A DNA stretch of 64,000 nt from Rahnella rivi (GTDB lineage Bacteria; Pseudomonadota; Gammaproteobacteria; Enterobacterales; Enterobacteriaceae), in NCBI RefSeq assembly GCF_019049655.1, contig NZ_JAFMOX010000062.1:186001-250000 (forward strand), given 5' to 3'. Shown here piece by piece: positions 45,554 to 55,261 of this stretch. Both the position numbers and the translations under genes were made by a program. The stretch's first letter is position 1. Each line of letters begins with the position of its first letter. A model generated the notes under the pieces. That model did not search any database, had not been told where the DNA came from, and saw only the letters and a list, made by a program, of their open reading frames with translations.

Positions 45554-46396
45554 TTACTCAGGCACAACCCATTTGACCGTGGTGTGACCGGTACCGGAAG
45601 GGACCAGCACTTTCAGCAGCCACGGCAGCACGTTGTTCATCTGCTGCTCGAGCTTCCACGGCGGATTGATGACGATCATGCCGGAAGCCGTCATACCGCG
45701 CTGATCGCTGTCCGGGCGCACGCCCAGCTCGATTTGCAGGATGCGGCGGATGCCGGTCGCTTCAAGATCACGCAGCATTTTCTTGATCTGCTGGCGCATG
45801 ACCACCGGGTACCACAGCGCGTAAGTGCCGGTGGCAAAGCGCTTGTGGCCTTCCTGAATGCCTTTCACCACGTCCTGATAATCTGTTTTCAGTTCGTACG
45901 GCGGATCCATCAGGATAAAGCCACGGCGCGACAGCGGAGGCAACTGGGCTTTCAGCTGCTGGTAGCCATCGCTACGCGAAACGCGGGTGCGGTCATCTTT
46001 CTGGAATTCACTGCGCAGCAGCGGGAAATCGCTCGGGTGCAGCTCGGTCAGTTGCAGTTTGTCTTCTTCGCGCAGCAGCTGACGGGCAATCAGCGGTGAA
46101 CCCGGATAATAACGCAGGCTTTCGTTGCGGTTGAAGTGGTTGACGACGGACATATAGGCCGCCAGTTCTTCAGGAATATCATCACGTTGCCAGATGCGCG
46201 CGATGCCTTCCAGGTATTCGCCGGTACGTTCGGCGTGTTCGCCGCTCAGCTGATAGCGCCCGGCACCCGCGTGGGTGTCGAGATAAAGGAAGGGTTTTTC
46301 TTTTTCTTTCAAAGACTCGATGATCAGGCTCTGAACGGTGTGTTTCAGGACGTCGGCATGGTTGCCAGCGTGAAAACTGTGGCGGTAACTCAGCAT
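45554..46396 (-). CDS. rlmJ: 23S rRNA m6A2030 methyltransferase RlmJ
   Basis: 280 residues from 46396 (MLSYRHSFHAGNHADVLKH), the E. coli length. The methyltransferase motif IV is DPPYEL, and the SAM-binding part has FLYLDTHAGAGRYQL. It methylates A2030 of 23S rRNA. Gor lies downstream. In E. coli prlC is the next gene upstream; here a beta-glucoside cluster of about 4.5 kb stands between. Confidence 0.94.
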   Translation of the reverse strand: MLSYRHSFHAGNHADVLKHTVQSLIIESLKEKEKPFLYLDTHAGAGRYQLSGEHAERTGEYLEGIARIWQRDDIPEELAAYMSVVNHFNRNESLRYYPGSPLIARQLLREEDKLQLTELHPSDFPLLRSEFQKDDRTRVSRSDGYQQLKAQLPPLSRRGFILMDPPYELKTDYQDVVKGIQEGHKRFATGTYALWYPVVMRQQIKKMLRDLEATGIRRILQIELGVRPDSDQRGMTASGMIVINPPWKLEQQMNNVLPWLLKVLVPSGTGHTTVKWVVPE

Positions 46397-46476
46397 AAAT
46401 ATCATGTTCCGGAGTGGCGTATTGGCGACAGTATAAACTGTTTGCCCTCTTCATACTTCACGTTGCAGGCGCGATC

Positions 46477-47205
46477 TTACTTCCCCACCCAGCTGTTCTT
46501 GATTTTGAATTTGTCTGCGCGGTTATAACTGATTGAGTAATTGAAGGTTTTTCCGTCTTCCAGTTTGGTAATGCCCGACACTTTCAGCATCGGCAGGCCG
46601 GTTTCACACGCCAGCAGCGCGGAAAGCGCGTCATCAAACAGCGAGGCCTCAATGACGGAGTTATAGAATTTAATTTTTCTGCCGGTTTTATTTTCAATGA
46701 ATTCATATAACGAGCCATTTTGTAAAACGGACTCAGGAATAATGTCGATGATTGTGCAGGGAATATAGGAATCTTCGATCAGCACCGCAATATTGTCCAC
46801 CAGCCGGACGCGGCGAATATAATGCACCTCGTCGTCTTCATGAATATCCAGCTGGCTGGCGATATATTCCCCGGCTTTGAGGGTATGCAGGCTGATTAAG
46901 CGGCTGGACACTTTCACGTCATCTTTGAATTCACGAGAAAAACCGAGAATAGAATCGCTGGTACCGTTATTGAGCAGATAAACGTTATCTTCAATGACTT
47001 TGGTGACGTACATCCCTTTGCCATGAATACGTTCGATAAAGCCCTCCTGCTCCAGCATGTGCATGGCTTTTTGCAGTGTCACGCGCGTCACTTCATAACG
47101 CAAAGCCAGCTCGCGCTCGGAAGGAATTTTGTCACCGACCCGATACTCTTTATTGAGGATCGCCTGTTTAAGGCTGTTTTTGATAGCAATGTAGCGGGCG
47201 GCCAT
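46477..47205 (-). CDS. GntR/UTRA regulator of the beta-glucoside cluster
   Basis: 242 residues. The N-terminal winged HTH is typical (YRVGDKIPSERELALRYEVTRVTLQKAMHMLEQEGFIERIHGKGMYV), followed by a UTRA ligand domain (about 90-235). It is the last gene of a minus-strand set with a Gfo/Idh/MocA enzyme, a PTS IIC and a GH4 hydrolase. By analogy with other HutC-type regulators it senses a phosphosugar and represses the set. Confidence 0.85.
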   Translation of the reverse strand: MAARYIAIKNSLKQAILNKEYRVGDKIPSERELALRYEVTRVTLQKAMHMLEQEGFIERIHGKGMYVTKVIEDNVYLLNNGTSDSILGFSREFKDDVKVSSRLISLHTLKAGEYIASQLDIHEDDEVHYIRRVRLVDNIAVLIEDSYIPCTIIDIIPESVLQNGSLYEFIENKTGRKIKFYNSVIEASLFDDALSALLACETGLPMLKVSGITKLEDGKTFNYSISYNRADKFKIKNSWVGK

Positions 47206-47297
47206 GGGCGTAACTTCTTCATGTCAGGGTTTATTTTTGAGCAGTATAGACAGATGCCCCGCAGACCGGAAGCGCAGGCTCCCGGTCTGCGCGCGTG

Positions 47298-48335
47298 TCA
47301 TCGCAGGCGGATCAGCGCCGGTGCCGGCTGTTCAAACGCGCGATGCAGAATTTCCATCGTGGTCATCACCTCTGCTGCAGGCACATACGGCGGCTGTCCC
47401 TGAGATAAGGTGGCATGGACCGCATCGTAAACGCGGCCATAATCGCCGTTGCCCGCATCGACACGTTCGGTAACGGTTTCACCGCGTTCATCCAGATATT
47501 TCAGCACGCCATATTCCGTTTCCTGACCAAAATCTGCGGTGCCCGGTAATTTCCCGGCTTTCAGGCAGGTTTCCTGTTGATCGATATTCAGTTTAATAAA
47601 GGAGCCTTTTTCTCCGTGAAGAATAAATTTCGGGTAAGGCTGCATCACCAGATGGCTGCATTTAACAATGGCTTTGGTTTTGCCGTAATAAAGCTGCAGT
47701 TCAAAGGTGTCGTCAGGGTTATTTTTATTTCGCACCGAACGGATATCGTAATGCACACATTCCGGCCGTCCGAACAGGCTGACCACCTGATCGACAAGAT
47801 GAACGCCCAGCCCGTAAAAAGCGCCGTGGGTATAATCGGCCGGCGCATCGGGGGCGTCAGGTCGGAAGTAATCAAAATGACTTTCGAACTCGACAATATT
47901 ACCGAGCACGCCGCTGTTGATGACTTTTTTCACCGCCTGGAAACAACTGTCGAAACGCCGGTTCTGATAGGGCGTCACCGTCAGCCCTTTTTCCGCAGCC
48001 AGCGCAAATAAGCTCCGTGCTTCTTCCAGCGTGCGGGTAAACGGCTTTTCGACGATGACGTTCTTTCCGTGCTCAAGGCAGATTTTTGCATAGTCATAAT
48101 GGGTTTGCGGCGGGGTACACAGGGTCACCAGCGTAATGCTTTCGTCGTGCAGAATATCATTGAGATCAGAGGTGAAGCGGATGCCCTGATAAGCCTCTTC
48201 TTGCTCAATGTCCGGGCGACGGGTGATGTCAAAAATGGTGCGAACCTCAAAGGTGTCGCGCCGCTGCAAAACGTAAGGCAGATGGTAGCGCGTTGCGCTT
48301 TTTCCGAATCCTATAAACGCACAGTTTATCTTCAT
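47298..48335 (-). CDS. Gfo/Idh/MocA-family oxidoreductase
   Basis: 345 residues from 48335 (MKINCAFIGFGKSATRYHL; AAGGAATACATC upstream); the open frame extends further but without homology. NAD(P)-binding GFGKSATRYHLPYV, the EKPFTRTLEEAR motif with the catalytic Lys, and GVHLVDQV follow the YdgJ/scyllo-inositol dehydrogenase-like group. It may oxidise or epimerise a sugar before or after the GH4 step. Located between the PTS IIC and the GntR gene. Confidence 0.83.
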   Translation of the reverse strand: MKINCAFIGFGKSATRYHLPYVLQRRDTFEVRTIFDITRRPDIEQEEAYQGIRFTSDLNDILHDESITLVTLCTPPQTHYDYAKICLEHGKNVIVEKPFTRTLEEARSLFALAAEKGLTVTPYQNRRFDSCFQAVKKVINSGVLGNIVEFESHFDYFRPDAPDAPADYTHGAFYGLGVHLVDQVVSLFGRPECVHYDIRSVRNKNNPDDTFELQLYYGKTKAIVKCSHLVMQPYPKFILHGEKGSFIKLNIDQQETCLKAGKLPGTADFGQETEYGVLKYLDERGETVTERVDAGNGDYGRVYDAVHATLSQGQPPYVPAAEVMTTMEILHRAFEQPAPALIRLR

Positions 48336-48361
48336 GATGATGTATTCCTTGTCGTTAAGAT

Positions 48362-49615
48362 TTATGCATTGACCTGCAAAGCCGGAACAGGCTGTTCGCT
48401 GTGTTCCATCGCCAGCTGTTTCTTTTCCAGCACGCGGAAGAAGGGATAATAGATCATTGCTGAAATAATAATCATGACGCCTGACCAAATGGCTGCCGGA
48501 ATATTCCCGCCGGTGGCAAAATAGGCATTGAAGAAGGGCGGCATGGTCCACGGGATCTGCAAGACCGGGCGGCCAATAATATTAAACGCCATCAGGAACC
48601 AGGACAGAGTGCAAAGCAGCATCGGCGTGATAATTAACGGCAGCATCATCAGCGGATTAAACACCATCGGCACGCCGAAAATAACCGGCTCATTAATACA
48701 AAACAGCGACGGCGCAAAAGACATCCGGCCCAGCGATTTATAATAACGACTTTTCGACATCATCATCGCCAGCACCAGTCCCATCGTCGCGCCGGACCCG
48801 CCGGTGCAAATAAAGAAGTTATAAAAACCTTCCGCAAAGATATGGGGTATTGGCTGGTGGCTGAGATAGGCCTGAGTATTTTCGACAATAAACTTGAGAA
48901 ATATCGGTGCGGTAATGCCGGAGAGCACGTTGGTGCCGTGAATGCCGCAGCACCAGAGCAGCGAGATAAGAAACACCAGCACCAGCATACCTGGCAACGT
49001 GCCCAGGCCGATGACCAGCGGGCTTAAGATCAGCGTGAAAAATGCGTTGATATCAAAATGCAGGATCACCCGCACAAACCACACCAGCGCCAGACAGACG
49101 AACGCCGGAATGACGCCGATAAAGGACTGTAATACGGCGGGAGGCACGTTTTCCGGCAGCCGGATATAGATTTTATGTTCGATAAAAAAGCGAATGATAT
49201 AGACGGTCAGCACCGAAAGAATAATGGCCGAGAACAGACCGGACGCCCCGAGATTTTCGACGTTTAACGTATATTCATCGTTAAGCTGCGCCATCAGAAA
49301 TACGGCGACGGTGATCCCGCTGCACATCAGTCCGTCAAGCTTGTAATGTTTCGCCAGATTGTAACTGATGCCGATGGCTGACATTAATCCGATCACCCCG
49401 AAGGTCACAATGACCGGCACATTCAGCGCGGTGCCGAACTGACCTAAATATTCCGTCCATCCGGGGATCGGCAGATTGGCGATAATTAAGAAGATACTGC
49501 CGGAAATAATAAACGGCAGCGTCAGCGTAATGCCGTTTCTGACGGCGACCAGAATAACGTTTTCGCCCACTTTCACCAGAGAGGGGACAACGCGTGATTC
49601 CAAAAATTTCATCAT
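48362..49615 (-). CDS. PTS lactose/cellobiose-type subunit IIC
   Basis: 417 residues with about 10 membrane segments. The N-terminus (ESRVVPSLVKVGENVILVAVRNGITLTLPFIISGSIFLII) and the segments GGSGATMGLVLAMM and INEPVIFGVPMVFNP are typical of CelB/ChbC permeases. The last is the substrate-site motif. No IIA or IIB gene is next to it, so it must borrow them from another locus. It starts 17 bases after the GH4 stop. Confidence 0.87.
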   Translation of the reverse strand: MMKFLESRVVPSLVKVGENVILVAVRNGITLTLPFIISGSIFLIIANLPIPGWTEYLGQFGTALNVPVIVTFGVIGLMSAIGISYNLAKHYKLDGLMCSGITVAVFLMAQLNDEYTLNVENLGASGLFSAIILSVLTVYIIRFFIEHKIYIRLPENVPPAVLQSFIGVIPAFVCLALVWFVRVILHFDINAFFTLILSPLVIGLGTLPGMLVLVFLISLLWCCGIHGTNVLSGITAPIFLKFIVENTQAYLSHQPIPHIFAEGFYNFFICTGGSGATMGLVLAMMMSKSRYYKSLGRMSFAPSLFCINEPVIFGVPMVFNPLMMLPLIITPMLLCTLSWFLMAFNIIGRPVLQIPWTMPPFFNAYFATGGNIPAAIWSGVMIIISAMIYYPFFRVLEKKQLAMEHSEQPVPALQVNA

Positions 49616-49632
49616 GAGGTTTTACCTGTCTT

Positions 49633-50943
49633 TCAATAATCATATTGAGGTAAATAAGCCCGGTTTACCGCGAGGTATTCGTCGAGAATTTTTTCGGCGA
49701 TATCCACGGACGGCATCAGCGGATGCACCGAGAGCGCCATTAATGCCGTGGAATAATCGCCGGTGACGGCAGCCTCGATCGTGAGTTCTTCGAACGCTTT
49801 AACGCTCTGGATCAGGCCGCGGATTTTCGACGGTAAACGGCCATACGCCAGCGGATGCGCGCCCTGACGGTCAATCACCGCGTTAGTTTCCACCACGCTG
49901 TTTTCGTCAAGATCCGGCGTGGCACCGCGATTTCGCGTATTGACGACGTGGATTTCCTGCCGGTTGTTATAAATCGCGCTGATGATCGAACAGGCAGTGT
50001 CTGAGTAATACGCGCCGCCGCGGCTTTCCAGTTCTTTGGGTTTACTTTCAAGCTGCGGGTTTTTATAGATTTCAAAAAGCTGGCGCTCAATTTCACGCGT
50101 TTGTTCTCCGCGTGTGCCGTGCGTCTGACTGTCTTGTACGCTGTGCGCCACCATTTCACGGCGCAGATAGAAATATTTCAGGTAGGAAAGGGGATACAGC
50201 CCGAGTGCGCGGATAAAGGCGGGCGGCAATCCGGTGTCGGGAATGTTTTTCAACTGATGCTGACCGTTGCCCTGCGCCAGCTTTTCGATAAATTCTGCCG
50301 TAACGTCGTGGCCGTTGACGGCGATCTGATCGGCAAAAATCAGGTGGTTCAGCCCCATCACGCGGGCATACACGTCTTCGCGGCGCACGTCATACACCTT
50401 CGCGATATCCATCATCATGCTGTTCGCGCCGCTGCAAATCCCCAGCGTTTTGATGCACGAATATTTTTCGATGGCTTCGGTGACAATCCCCGCCGGATTG
50501 GTGAAATTGATCAGCCACGCCTCCGGGCACAGCCTTTCCATATCACGACACAACGCTAACAGCACGGGAATGGTGCGTTGCGCTTTCATAAACCCGCCCG
50601 CGCCGGTGGTTTCCTGGCCGAGAACGCCGTATTTCAACGGGATCGCCTCGTCGTGAATGCGGGCTTCCTGCTGGCCGACGCGCAGCTGGGTAGTGACGAA
50701 ATCCGCATCACGCAGCGCGGTTTCCCGGTCGGTGGTCAGATGGACCGTCATCGGGATACCGGCTTTTTTCACCATCCGCTGTGCCAGCGCGCCCACAATG
50801 TTCAGCTTTTCTTCACCGGCGGCAATATCCACCAGCCAGAATTCCGATACCGGTAATTCGGCGTGGCGGCGGATAAAGCCGTCGATCAGTTCCGGTGTGT
50901 AACCTGAGCCGCCGCCCAGCGTGACAATCTTGAGTGTTTTCAT
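49633..50943 (-). CDS. 6-phospho-beta-glucosidase (GH4)
   Basis: 436 residues from 50943 (MKTLKIVTLGGGSGYTPEL; GGGAG upstream). GH4 features: NAD-binding GGGSGYTPELIDG, the INFTNPAGIVTEAIEKY block, GICSGANSM with the metal-binding Cys, and GLNHLIF. The enzyme cleaves phosphorylated beta-glucosides using NAD and Mn. As the first gene of the set it should be the one with the promoter in the gap up to prlC. The specificity (cellobiose, arbutin or other) is unknown. Confidence 0.88.
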   Translation of the reverse strand: MKTLKIVTLGGGSGYTPELIDGFIRRHAELPVSEFWLVDIAAGEEKLNIVGALAQRMVKKAGIPMTVHLTTDRETALRDADFVTTQLRVGQQEARIHDEAIPLKYGVLGQETTGAGGFMKAQRTIPVLLALCRDMERLCPEAWLINFTNPAGIVTEAIEKYSCIKTLGICSGANSMMMDIAKVYDVRREDVYARVMGLNHLIFADQIAVNGHDVTAEFIEKLAQGNGQHQLKNIPDTGLPPAFIRALGLYPLSYLKYFYLRREMVAHSVQDSQTHGTRGEQTREIERQLFEIYKNPQLESKPKELESRGGAYYSDTACSIISAIYNNRQEIHVVNTRNRGATPDLDENSVVETNAVIDRQGAHPLAYGRLPSKIRGLIQSVKAFEELTIEAAVTGDYSTALMALSVHPLMPSVDIAEKILDEYLAVNRAYLPQYDY

Positions 50944-51278
50944 TCCCTGCTGACTCCCTGTGTTGTTGAAAAACCGTACTGGCATATGCCAGATGACAGG
51001 AAGTTAACACGAATAACCTTGCTGTAAATAAGGGTTAACGGGCAGGCACAGACAAAGATGAAAAATGCGAGGCAGGTCTTGCTGCAAGCTGATAATTCGA
51101 GCGGGAGTGATTGATAACATGAATGTCTGTGCCTGCCGGACGATATCGGCGCCACCCTTGATTTCCCCGTCACTTGACCGCATGTTAGAAGTTACGTCAT
51201 CTTTAAGACGACCCGAATTCACGGCGTGGTGCGCCACAGACGCATCAGCCCCAAACGCTATTACGAAGGACTGGCCCT
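50944..51278. other. Divergent promoter region between the GH4 cluster and prlC
   Basis: About 335 bases with no gene. It must hold the promoters for the minus-strand GH4 set and for prlC. Two GTTAAC words about 30 bases apart (51003-51040) could be part of an operator, but I cannot assign them. Confidence 0.35.
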
Positions 51279-53339
51279 ATGACTGAACAGCAAAACGCGT
51301 CGAATCCGCTCTTAAAACCGTTCTCCCTGCCGCCTTTCTCTGCGATCCAACCTGAACATATTGTCCCTGCGATGAAGTCTGCGATTGAAGAAAGCCGCCA
51401 GACCATCGAACGCGTGGTCGCACAAGGTGCGCCTTATACGTGGGAAAACCTGTGTCAGCCGCTGGCAGAAAGTGACGATCGTCTGGGGCGTATCTGGTCG
51501 CCGGTCGGCCACCTGAATGCGGTGAAAAACAGCCCGGAACTGCGTGAAGCTTACGAGCAGTGCCTGCCGATTTTATCCGAATTCAGTACCTGGGCGGGTC
51601 AGCATGCCGGGTTGTATCAGGCTTATTGCGATCTCAAAGCCAGCGAGCATTTCAACACGCTGTCCGTGGCGCAGAAAAAAGCCATTGATAACGCGCTGCG
51701 TGATTTCGAGCTGTCCGGCATTGGCTTGCCGATGGAAAAACAGAAACGTTACGGTGAAATTTCCGCGCGTCTGTCCGAGCTTGGCTCGACTTACAGCAAC
51801 AACGTGCTCGACGCCACCATGGGCTGGAGCAAACTCATCACGGATGAGAACGACCTGAAAGGTCTGCCGGAAAGCGCGCTGGCGGCTGCCAAAGCGCTGG
51901 CCGAATCGAAAGAGCAGGAAGGCTGGTTGCTGACGCTGGATATCCCGAGCTATCTGCCGGTGATTACCTACGGTGAAAACCGTGCGCTGCGCGAAGAAAT
52001 GTACCGCGCATTCGGCACCCGCGCCTCCGATCAGGGCCCTAACGCCGGTAAGTGGGATAACAGTGAAGTGATGGCGGAGATTTTATCGCTGCGTCATGAA
52101 CTGGCGCAGCTGCTGGGCTTTGACTCTTACGCGGACATGTCCCTCGCCACCAAAATGGCGGAAAGCCCGGCGCAGGTGATCGACTTCCTGAGCGGTCTGG
52201 CGACGCGCGCCCGCCCGCAGGGTGAGCAGGAGCTGGCGCAGTTGCGCGCCTTCGCCAAAGAACACTTCGGCGTGGATGAAATGGAAGCCTGGGATTTGCC
52301 GTTCTACGGTGAAAAACAGAAACAGCATCTGTTCTCCATCAACGACGAGCAACTCCGCCCTTATTTCCCTGAACAGCGTGCGCTGGAAGGGCTGTTCGAA
52401 GTGGTGAAACGTATTTACGGCATCACCGCCAAAGAGCGTAAAGACGTGGAAACCTGGCACAAAGACGTACGTTTCTTCGACCTGTTCGATGAAACCGGCG
52501 ACCTGCGCGGCAGCTTCTACCTCGACCTGTATGCCCGCGAGCACAAACGCGGCGGTGCCTGGATGAATGACTGCGTCGGCAGCCTGCGTAAAGCTGACGG
52601 CGAGCTGCAAAAACCGGTCGCGTACCTGACCTGTAATTTCAACGGCCCGGTCGGCAATAAACCGGCGCTGTTCACGCACAACGAAGTCACCACGCTGTTC
52701 CATGAGTTCGGTCACGGCCTGCATCATATGCTGACCCGCATCGACACTCCGGGAGTGGCCGGTATTTCCGGTGTGCCGTGGGATGCCGTCGAGCTGCCAA
52801 GCCAGTTTATGGAAAACTGGTGCTGGGAGCCGGACGCGCTGGCGTTCATCTCCGGCCATTTCGAAACCGGCGAACCGTTGCCGAAAGAGATGCTGGATAA
52901 AATGCTGGCGGCGAAAAACTATCAGGCGGCGCTGTTTATCCTGCGTCAGCTGGAGTTCGGCCTGTTCGATTTCCGTATGCATGCGGAATATAACCCGGCC
53001 AAAGGCGCGCAAATCCTGCAAACGCTGGCAGAAATTAAGAAGCAAGTTGCCGTGGTGCCGTCACCGTCATGGGGACGTTTCCCGCACGCTTTCAGCCACA
53101 TCTTTGCAGGTGGTTATGCGGCCGGTTACTACAGCTATCTGTGGGCGGAAGTACTGTCTGCCGATGCGTATTCCCGCTTTGAAGAAGACGGGATTTTCAA
53201 CCGCGAAACAGGTCAGTCGTTCCTCGATAACATTCTGTCGCGCGGCGGTTCCGAAGAGCCGATGGAGCTGTTCAAACGCTTCCGCGGGCGTGAGCCGCAG
53301 CTGGATGCTATGCTGCGCCACTACGGAATCAAAGGATAA
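51279..53339 (+). CDS. prlC: Oligopeptidase A
   Basis: 686 residues, E. coli PrlC has ~680. Zinc motif HEFGH in TLFHEFGHGLHHMLTRID, then GVPWDAVELPSQFMENWC with the third ligand Glu. It degrades cytoplasmic peptides, including signal peptides. No signal peptide is present, in contrast to the Dcp paralogue at 18823. rsmJ follows at 53349, as in E. coli. Confidence 0.95.
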   Translation: MTEQQNASNPLLKPFSLPPFSAIQPEHIVPAMKSAIEESRQTIERVVAQGAPYTWENLCQPLAESDDRLGRIWSPVGHLNAVKNSPELREAYEQCLPILSEFSTWAGQHAGLYQAYCDLKASEHFNTLSVAQKKAIDNALRDFELSGIGLPMEKQKRYGEISARLSELGSTYSNNVLDATMGWSKLITDENDLKGLPESALAAAKALAESKEQEGWLLTLDIPSYLPVITYGENRALREEMYRAFGTRASDQGPNAGKWDNSEVMAEILSLRHELAQLLGFDSYADMSLATKMAESPAQVIDFLSGLATRARPQGEQELAQLRAFAKEHFGVDEMEAWDLPFYGEKQKQHLFSINDEQLRPYFPEQRALEGLFEVVKRIYGITAKERKDVETWHKDVRFFDLFDETGDLRGSFYLDLYAREHKRGGAWMNDCVGSLRKADGELQKPVAYLTCNFNGPVGNKPALFTHNEVTTLFHEFGHGLHHMLTRIDTPGVAGISGVPWDAVELPSQFMENWCWEPDALAFISGHFETGEPLPKEMLDKMLAAKNYQAALFILRQLEFGLFDFRMHAEYNPAKGAQILQTLAEIKKQVAVVPSPSWGRFPHAFSHIFAGGYAAGYYSYLWAEVLSADAYSRFEEDGIFNRETGQSFLDNILSRGGSEEPMELFKRFRGREPQLDAMLRHYGIKG

Positions 53340-53348
53340 CCTCTGCCT

Positions 53349-54095
53349 GTGAGTGTGTGTTTACTGTGTGAAGAAGGCGCCGATGAAGGCGCCTTATCTG
53401 TTCTGGCGCAGCGCTGGAATCTGACGTCTGATCCGGATGCCGTGATGGCGCTGGTGCTGACGCCTGAACGTCTGGAATTACGCAAACGCGACGAGCCCAA
53501 ACTCGGCGCGATTTTTGTCGATTTCGTCGGCGGCACCATGGCGCACCGGCGTAAATTCGGCGGCGGACGCGGTGAAGCGGTGGCGAAAGCCGTCGGTGTT
53601 AAAGGCCGCTATCTGCCGGATGTCGTCGATGCCACCGCAGGGCTGGGGCGCGATGCGTTTGTGCTCGCTTCCTTGGGCTGCAAGGTGCGGATGCTGGAGC
53701 GCAATCCGGTCGTGGCGGCATTGCTCGATGACGGGCTGGCGCGTGGCTATCGCGATGCGGAAATCGGTCCGTGGCTGCGTGAGCGCATGACGCTGCTGCA
53801 CGCTTCAAGCCTGACGGCGCTCTCTGAACTTTCGCCGAAGCCGGAAGTGGTGTATCTCGATCCGATGTATCCGCACAAACAGAAAAGTGCGCTGGTGAAG
53901 AAAGAGATGCGGGTGTTTCAGGGACTTGTCGGCCCGGATGAAGATGCCGATGGCCTGCTGGAACCGGCGCGTCGTTTAGCGACAAAACGCATCGTGGTGA
54001 AACGCCCGGATTACGCCCCGCCAATGGCCGATATTCCTGCCCAGGCCGCCGTGGTCACCAAAAGCCACCGGTTTGATATTTATACGCCGCTGTAG
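53349..54095 (+). CDS. rsmJ: 16S rRNA m2G1516 methyltransferase RsmJ
   Basis: 248 residues from a GTG start 9 bases after the prlC stop. SAM-binding [20 protein letters not shown] and the motif [13 protein letters not shown] are clear, and the block [19 protein letters not shown] is diagnostic. It methylates G1516 in 16S rRNA. The same prlC-rsmJ order is found in E. coli. Confidence 0.94.
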   Translation: MSVCLLCEEGADEGALSVLAQRWNLTSDPDAVMALVLTPERLELRKRDEPKLGAIFVDFVGGTMAHRRKFGGGRGEAVAKAVGVKGRYLPDVVDATAGLGRDAFVLASLGCKVRMLERNPVVAALLDDGLARGYRDAEIGPWLRERMTLLHASSLTALSELSPKPEVVYLDPMYPHKQKSALVKKEMRVFQGLVGPDEDADGLLEPARRLATKRIVVKRPDYAPPMADIPAQAAVVTKSHRFDIYTPL

Positions 54096-54117
54096 AATTC
54101 TGTTGTGCTAAAAATTC

Positions 54118-54154
54118 AAAACCGGAATGTGCATAGACGCATTCCGGTTTTTTT
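54118..54154 (+). terminator. Terminator after rsmJ
   Basis: AAAACCGGAAT stem with ATTCCGGTTTTTTT after a 12-base loop, directly between rsmJ and the convergent RHH gene. Confidence 0.85.
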
Positions 54155-54158
54155 CGTT

Positions 54159-54521
54159 TTAAGCCTGGTTACGCAAATCTTCAATAAACTCGGTCACCGG
54201 CACCGTTTTTTCACGGTCCCGCTGCGCTTCGTCGATCTTGTTTAACTGGTCAATCAGGATTTTCTTCATCTCGGCTTCGGCAAAGCGCGTCAGTAAATCC
54301 CTGACCATTGGCTGGTAGCCAATCTGATGATGTGCCGCGATAGTTTTCAGATTACTGAGCAACGATTTTTGCAGCCGGATTGAAATTGCCTGGAGTTCCA
54401 TCATGTCATCGAACTCAGCGGCAAGAGAGGGAGATATCGCCTCTGCATGTTCTTCGGATGCACCCAGCTCGCGGGTATCCCACATATCTGCATTATCCTG
54501 AGCGTCATGGCGGGTTGTCAT
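54159..54521 (-). CDS. Ribbon-helix-helix (BrnA/CopG-like) antitoxin-like protein
   Basis: 120 residues from 54521 (MTTRHDAQDN; GAGGAAGAC upstream); a longer frame starts at 54563. The RHH core is seen at residues ~60-95 (ISIRLQKSLLSNLKTIAAHHQIGYQPMVRDLLTRF), a pattern common in COG5304/BrnA antitoxins. A partial partner ORF lies 38 bases upstream, but its 5' end is missing, so this may be a solitary survivor of a toxin-antitoxin pair. In E. coli dtpB sits here between uspA and rsmJ. Confidence 0.7.
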   Translation of the reverse strand: MTTRHDAQDNADMWDTRELGASEEHAEAISPSLAAEFDDMMELQAISIRLQKSLLSNLKTIAAHHQIGYQPMVRDLLTRFAEAEMKKILIDQLNKIDEAQRDREKTVPVTEFIEDLRNQA

Positions 54522-54559
54522 AATGTCTTCCTCTAAATTTAGGGTGTTACTGCCGATTT

Positions 54560-54751
54560 TCACAGGGCACCTTTGCTGGCGTAAATTCGCCTTTCAATCT
54601 CGTCAGGCTCAAATGCGGACTTAAGTCGTGCGGGGAGCCCATTATGGGGAGGTATAAAGCAGATTTTAAGTGTTCTTCCCCTGTTTGTTTCAGCAATAAA
54701 CCACAAGGTGGGAGGCGTTGTCTGATGCTGCTCGCATTCCCCGATAAAATC
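54560..54751 (-). pseudogene. 5'-truncated partner of the RHH protein (remnant)
   Basis: A minus-strand frame reads DFIGECEQHQTTPPTLWFIA, then ETNRGRTLKICFIPPHNGLP and ARLKSAFEPDEIERRIYASK before TGA. The composition and pattern look like a real small basic toxin-like C-terminus. A TGA stands directly before the first codon, in the uspA terminator, and no ATG lies in the frame, so the start has been lost. Low-frequency TTG could in theory be used. I infer truncation from the pattern, without a database check. Confidence 0.45.
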
Positions 54752-54754
54752 TCA

Positions 54755-54793
54755 TAAAAAAATGCCCGCCGGTTTTCACCTGCGGGCATTTTT
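54755..54793 (-). terminator. Terminator after uspA
   Basis: On the minus strand AAAAATGCCCGC pairs with GCGGGCATTTTTTT, followed by T residues, 28 bases past the uspA stop. The truncated ORF begins right at its edge. Confidence 0.83.
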
Positions 54794-54820
54794 ATAGCCG
54801 TTTCAGCGGGACAGTGTGTC

Positions 54821-55261
54821 TTACGCTTCTTCTTCCTCATCGCGCAGCGGCACGATCAGCATGTCGATATGTACGGTGTTGATCAGCTGGCGGGCGGAGG
54901 ACATCAGTTTGCTCCAGAAATCCTGGTGATGGCCGCACAGCACCAAATCCACGCCGTATTTATTAATCGCATCAACCAGAACCTGTGCTAAATCACCGCT
55001 GCCACTCAGGGTTTCTGAAATCGGATAACCTGCGTTTTGCGACAATTCATTCAGCGCGTGGTGAGTTTCTTCGGAAATACGTTTCTGCATGTCGCCCAGA
55101 TTGACGTCGATAAGGCCGGTGTACAGGTCTGAATAGTTCACATCAACGTGGATCAGGGACACTTTAGCGTTGTAAGGGCGCGCCATGGAGACGGCTTTCT
55201 CAACTAAAACCTTGCTCTCCGGCGACAGGTCTACAGCAATGAGTATGTGTTTGTAAGCCAT
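54821..55261 (-). CDS. uspA: Universal stress protein A
   Basis: 146 residues (E. coli UspA 144). The start ([23 protein letters not shown]), [14 protein letters not shown], and [25 protein letters not shown] are typical of UspA. It is a cytoplasmic protein induced by growth arrest, divergent from uspB as in E. coli. Ribosome site AAGGAG precedes the ATG. Confidence 0.95.
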   Translation of the reverse strand: MAYKHILIAVDLSPESKVLVEKAVSMARPYNAKVSLIHVDVNYSDLYTGLIDVNLGDMQKRISEETHHALNELSQNAGYPISETLSGSGDLAQVLVDAINKYGVDLVLCGHHQDFWSKLMSSARQLINTVHIDMLIVPLRDEEEEA

